NCBI GenBank assembly: GCA_902783735.1 | Contig: CACZSE010000229.1 | Coordinates: forward strand, 1 to 6,136 | Length of the DNA: 6,136 nucleotides | Direction of reading: 5' to 3' | Origin: an uncultured Lachnospiraceae bacterium | Lineage (GTDB): Bacteria > Bacillota > Clostridia > Lachnospirales > Lachnospiraceae | In this document: piece after piece, positions 4,262 through 6,136 of the stretch | Numbering within the stretch: the stretch's first letter is position 1 | Layout of the letters: every line of letters starts with the position of its first letter | The notes under the pieces: generated by a model | The model's database searches: none | What the model saw: the letters and a program-made list of their open reading frames with translations, nothing else | Told to the model about the DNA's origin: nothing | Program-made: the position numbers and the translations under genes

Positions 4262-6136
4262 ATGATTGAGAATTATTATTACTCGATACCAAGATGGAAG
4301 AAGATCGCGTTTGCAATGTGTGCGGTTCTGCTTTTATTTCTTTTTGCTACAACAAAGGTAAAGAGTGGATTCTTCTCGTGGATAGCGACAGAAGTCACAG
4401 ACAATATCACAAACGAGATCTTCGATGCACTTAATCAGACATGCGGAGAAGTCATGGGTGGAATCCTTGATGGTGTCAGCAATATCTTTACCGCGCCATG
4501 GGGACCGCAGCTTGATACATTTGTTAACAATACGAATTTTGCGGGAGCTTCTGCGGCGGATCTGTTAGAAGGGTTCGGTATATTTGTCGGGATGTTCTTT
4601 TCTACGCTGATCTGGGGGTTCAGTATGTTCACATACTTCTTTTCCGGTAAGATCACAGACTCTAAGGATACCCCGATAAGCCTGACGGTCAGATATGGTG
4701 TTGCTATCGCGATCAGTTATAAATGCAAAGTAATAGTAGATACGATCATAAATCTCATAGATATAATCCATACAACATATGTTTCGCATGCCCTGTCAAC
4801 GGCTATGGGAAGCTCATCTAATATTTTTACATTACTTGGTGAGATGATAGACGGCCTGATTGTAAGGCTTTTAAGTTCCATAGTGTCTTCGGTTCTCCCG
4901 GGTGTCGGATTTGTAATAATCGTTATCGAGATAATAGCGATATGGAAAGTATTAAAAGGATTCTTTAAGCTCTACGCAGAAATGGTTTCGAGGTACATCG
5001 TTACGGTAGTACTTTTACTACTGTTTTCTGCTTTTGGTGGAACAATAGTCTCAAACAATACATCTCAGATATTCAAATCATACTTAAGAACACTATTCTC
5101 TAGTTTTATTGTAATGCTGTTTAACATCATATGGTTTAAGGCGTGCCTTCTTACCGGAGTCGGAACTATGACGGACATGTCCGTATTGCAATATATCTTC
5201 TTACTTGAGTTATTGCATTTTGGAGTCAAGTTTGACGGAATACTAAGATCGATGGGCTTAGGTGTTGCTACAGGAGGGGCAAGAATCGCGTCAGCTGTCG
5301 GAGGAGCAGGAAGAAATCTTGCTAATGCTTTAAGAAACGCAAACGATATGCGTAAGTCTGGAGGCAATCTTCTCAAGCAGGGCGGTGCTGCTCTAGCTGC
5401 AGGCGGAAATGCTAAGGGTATGGGTATGTTTAAAGCCGGTTCTGCTCTTGGAGCCGGAGCAAACGATATCCTTAAAGGCAAAGGAGATCCGGCAAACTCT
5501 GCGTTTAATCTGTGTTCTACGCTTGGAGCTCAGGGCATGAAGGTTAATGACAATATGATCTCCGGTCAGCAAGCAGCCGGTATCATGCAGAAAGCTATGG
5601 GTAATCCGGCTGACAAGGATGCACAGAACGCAATGAAGGCTCTTTCCAATAACAAACTCAAAGAAGGAGCTCAGGCTATCATGGGAAGCGGTTATAAAGT
5701 CAATGATGCTTCTTATGTTGAGAAATTCGGTGCAGACGGACAGAGACATTCAGGTGTTAAGGTCAATGCTACACCTACAGGAGGGGCAGACTCTGTTGGC
5801 GGTGGAGGCGGAAAGTCATTTACAGGAACACTTGCAGGAGAGGGCATGTTCTCAGATGGAAACTTTGAATCCCTCGGAGCCAGTCCTGATGGCGGTGATG
5901 CTATGGCGATGCAGGTCGGCAACTCTATGAGCAAGGGTGAGACAATGGCAGCCGATGACTTTAAGAATTTCGGAAGTTCGGAAGCGGTCGGTGCGCTTGA
6001 TCGTGCAGAAGGAATAGATATGGAAGGCGGTTCTGTGGAGAGTATGGGCAAAAACCGTGACGGAGAAGATGCGTTCAGATGTCTTGATGCAGACAACAAT
6101 GTACAGGGAACGATAAACGGTGATGAATTCATCGCA
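4262..6136 (+). CDS. TrbL/VirB6-like conjugal transfer membrane protein (3' end outside window)
   Basis: The frame is open for 625 codons and runs past the window end, so the gene is partial here only because of the window. AGGAG at 4249-4253 lies 8 nt before the ATG. The N-terminal half is polytopic, with hydrophobic segments at about 15-30, 104-127, 143-168, 205-230, 245-263 and 278-297, and perhaps 309-322. After about residue 330 the protein turns hydrophilic and rich in Gly, Ala, Asn and Met with no further membrane segment (for example GGAGRNLANALRNANDMRK from 348). A membrane core plus a long soluble Gly/Ala/Ser-rich tail is typical of TrbL/VirB6 proteins, the inner-membrane part of the type IV secretion channel. 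The preceding pilin-like gene supports this. Several reading frames on the opposite strand here are shadows of its codon bias. The exact subfamily is uncertain. Confidence 0.72.
   Translation, partial: MIENYYYSIPRWKKIAFAMCAVLLLFLFATTKVKSGFFSWIATEVTDNITNEIFDALNQTCGEVMGGILDGVSNIFTAPWGPQLDTFVNNTNFAGASAADLLEGFGIFVGMFFSTLIWGFSMFTYFFSGKITDSKDTPISLTVRYGVAIAISYKCKVIVDTIINLIDIIHTTYVSHALSTAMGSSSNIFTLLGEMIDGLIVRLLSSIVSSVLPGVGFVIIVIEIIAIWKVLKGFFKLYAEMVSRYIVTVVLLLLFSAFGGTIVSNNTSQIFKSYLRTLFSSFIVMLFNIIWFKACLLTGVGTMTDMSVLQYIFLLELLHFGVKFDGILRSMGLGVATGGARIASAVGGAGRNLANALRNANDMRKSGGNLLKQGGAALAAGGNAKGMGMFKAGSALGAGANDILKGKGDPANSAFNLCSTLGAQGMKVNDNMISGQQAAGIMQKAMGNPADKDAQNAMKALSNNKLKEGAQAIMGSGYKVNDASYVEKFGADGQRHSGVKVNATPTGGADSVGGGGGKSFTGTLAGEGMFSDGNFESLGASPDGGDAMAMQVGNSMSKGETMAADDFKNFGSSEAVGALDRAEGIDMEGGSVESMGKNRDGEDAFRCLDADNNVQGTINGDEFIA

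Noticed and set aside
4435..6132. Several minus-strand frames and one + strand frame (5703-5930) inside the TrbL-like gene
   Set aside because: They all fall within one continuous 625-codon + strand frame with membrane segments and a ribosome binding site; the Pro/Ser/Ala-rich translations are typical of antisense to Gly/Ala-rich coding sequence.

Overview
The window looks like the replication, partition and start-of-transfer part of a conjugative plasmid (or plasmid-like element) from an AT-rich Gram-positive bacterium. Bacillota, and possibly gut or rumen Clostridia, is the best guess. The grounds are strong AGGAGG-type ribosome binding sites, consensus TTGACA promoters, AT-rich codon use, a Rep_3-type initiator, and TrbC/TrbL-like conjugation genes. 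The host assignment is inference; nothing here names a genus.

Layout: (1) Positions 1-657 hold no gene but a dense repeat array. Hairpin-forming elements built from GCGAA-A4-TGGT and ACCA-A4-TTCGC half-sites recur about every 83 bp, inside a higher-order repeat of about 165 bp (copies starting near 1, 165, 330 and 494). This is the probable iteron origin. (2) Its last element is one perfectly inverted iteron lying exactly between the -35 and -10 boxes of the rep promoter, followed by the 447-residue Rep gene (731-2074, GTG start) and its terminator. (3) A 160-bp AT-rich gap with several AGTTAT/ATAACT inverted repeats is a candidate centromere and operator (parC-like). It leads into a two-gene type II-like partition operon: a ParM/Alp-type actin-like ATPase (2282-3235) and a small basic protein with a probable ribbon-helix-helix and an acidic C-terminal tail, read here as the ParR partner (3245-3679). 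(4) A consensus promoter is followed within about 30 nt by a strong terminator-like hairpin (3690-3796). This may be a short RNA or an attenuated leader for the transfer genes. (5) A two-TM pilin-like protein (3853-4188) is followed by its own terminator, and then by a large TrbL/VirB6-like polytopic membrane protein (4262 onward) that runs off the window end with the frame still open.

Together the genes would initiate and control copy number (Rep with iterons), segregate copies (ParM/ParR with parC), and begin the membrane part of a type IV secretion system for conjugation. All genes lie on the + strand. The least ordinary parts are the architecture of the repeat array, the divergent ParR-like protein, and the hairpins that punctuate the transfer genes.
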